In this document: positions 63,529 through 64,000 of the stretch, in pieces | Numbering within the stretch: the first letter of the stretch is position 1 | Layout of the letters: each line of letters opens with the position of its first letter | Assembly (NCBI RefSeq): GCF_004339725.1 | Contig: NZ_SMGK01000001.1 | Location: 124,001-188,000 of the forward strand | DNA from: Acidipila rosea | GTDB taxonomy: Bacteria > Acidobacteriota > Terriglobia > Terriglobales > Acidobacteriaceae | Length of the DNA stretch: 64,000 bases | Direction of reading: 5' to 3' | Translations under genes and position numbers: made by a program | The notes under the pieces: generated by a model | What the model was told of the DNA's origin: nothing | Seen by the model: the letters and a program-made list of their open reading frames with translations, nothing else | The model's database searches: none

Positions 63529-64000
63529 TTAAACGCGCGCGTCCGCTGGCGACAGCAGCGCCTCAAGCGCCGCGCCCGGCGAACTCTGACGCATCAGCGA
63601 CTCGCCGATCAGGAAGGCGTGGAAGCCTGCTTCCCGCAGCCGGTTGAGGTCATCGAGGGTGTGGATGCCGCTCTCGGCCACATGGACAGCGTGGCGCGGC
63701 AGCTTCTCCACCAGTGCGAGGGATGTCTCCAGCCGCACCTCAAAGGTGGTGAGGTCGCGGTTGTTCACCCCATACGCGGCGCAGCCCAGAGCGCTCACGC
63801 GGTCCAGCTCTTCCGCTGTATGCACTTCGCACAGTACGTCGAGCTCGTAGCGGCGCGCAGCCGCGTTCAGGTGGGTAAGCTCCGCATCGGTGAGCGCAGC
63901 GGCGATCAGCAGAATCGCGTCTGCCCGGTGCGCGCGCGCCTCGACAATCTGGTATTCGTCCACCATGAAATCCTTGCGCAGGCAGGGAATCGCCACGGCC
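63529..64000 (-). CDS. trpC: Indole-3-glycerol phosphate synthase, C-terminal part
   Basis: At least 157 codons; the gene runs off the right edge so the N-terminal third is missing. Visible barrel motifs: IPCLRKDFMVDEYQIVEARA with the catalytic Lys, ADAILLIAAAL, LCEVHTAEELDRV, GVNNRDLTTFEV and VAESGIHTLDDL, GFHAFLIGESLM. It closes the indole ring in tryptophan synthesis. It faces nadB with only 12 bases between stops. Confidence 0.94.
   Translation of the reverse strand, partial: AVAIPCLRKDFMVDEYQIVEARAHRADAILLIAAALTDAELTHLNAAARRYELDVLCEVHTAEELDRVSALGCAAYGVNNRDLTTFEVRLETSLALVEKLPRHAVHVAESGIHTLDDLNRLREAGFHAFLIGESLMRQSSPGAALEALLSPADARV

Overview
The window is about 60% GC and reads as a single ordinary chromosomal segment of a Gram-negative soil bacterium, most likely an Acidobacteriota of the Terriglobia/Acidobacteriaceae type (inference from gene content and protein style; no rRNA gene is present to confirm it). 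Pointers are the large secreted BNR-repeat protein, the alpha-amino-acid-ester-hydrolase-type CocE protein, a Tat-exported GH1 glucosidase, a B12-dependent ribonucleotide reductase, ECF sigma factors with zinc-binding anti-sigma proteins, and a BamD-like protein with a long tail. I see no insertion sequence, prophage, CRISPR array, tRNA or rRNA.

Layout. 1-11.6 kb: YhaM-like start (edge), SurA/PpiC chaperone with a very basic tail, an S41 protease, a GH1 beta-glucosidase, an acyltransferase, an M1-like protein coupled to rlmB, and an ECF sigma operon that ends in a membrane double-zinc-ribbon protein. 11.6-18.4 kb: rsmE, a 23-residue lysine/alanine peptide gene with a near-consensus promoter, thiolase, serine dehydratase, ComM, and a small operon of an HTH regulator, a broken DUF2256-DUF3253 gene and an MmcQ/YjbR protein. 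18.4-24.7 kb: ECF sigma factor, anti-sigma with HEAT repeats, a double-PDZ protein, a radical SAM protein, an aldo/keto reductase and two small exported proteins. 24.7-34.4 kb: a 495-bp non-coding leader with a long hairpin, nrdJ, an MHS transporter, a Gln/Asn-rich exported protein, a CocE hydrolase and a LOV-GGDEF photoreceptor.

34.4-51 kb: dacB (PBP4), folP, a GH18 protein coupled to frr, an S41 paralogue that has lost its catalytic dyad, PBP1A, glutamate dehydrogenase divergent from trpE, a 1058-residue BNR-repeat protein, rpe and a BamD-like protein. 51-64 kb: a compact housekeeping run on the plus strand, valS-nadC-birA-coaX-plsY-gpsA-(HD-GYP)-ftsY-ribD-ribE-nadB, facing a trpC that runs off the right edge.

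How the genes fit together. NAD synthesis (nadB, nadC), riboflavin (ribD, ribE), CoA (coaX), biotin attachment (birA), folate (folP) and phospholipid head steps (plsY, gpsA) make up a cofactor and envelope core. dacB, PBP1A, SurA- and BamD-like proteins and the S41 proteins serve the cell wall and outer membrane. Two ECF systems, a LOV diguanylate cyclase and an HD-GYP protein cover envelope and light/second-messenger signalling. The points most worth checking are the 23-aa peptide gene, the S41 pseudoprotease, the frameshifted DUF2256-DUF3253 gene, the LOV-GGDEF protein, the ECF/HEAT/PDZ cluster, the long hairpin before nrdJ and the altered CoaX phosphate loop. Several starts carry an extended -10 box so close upstream that the mRNAs may be leaderless.
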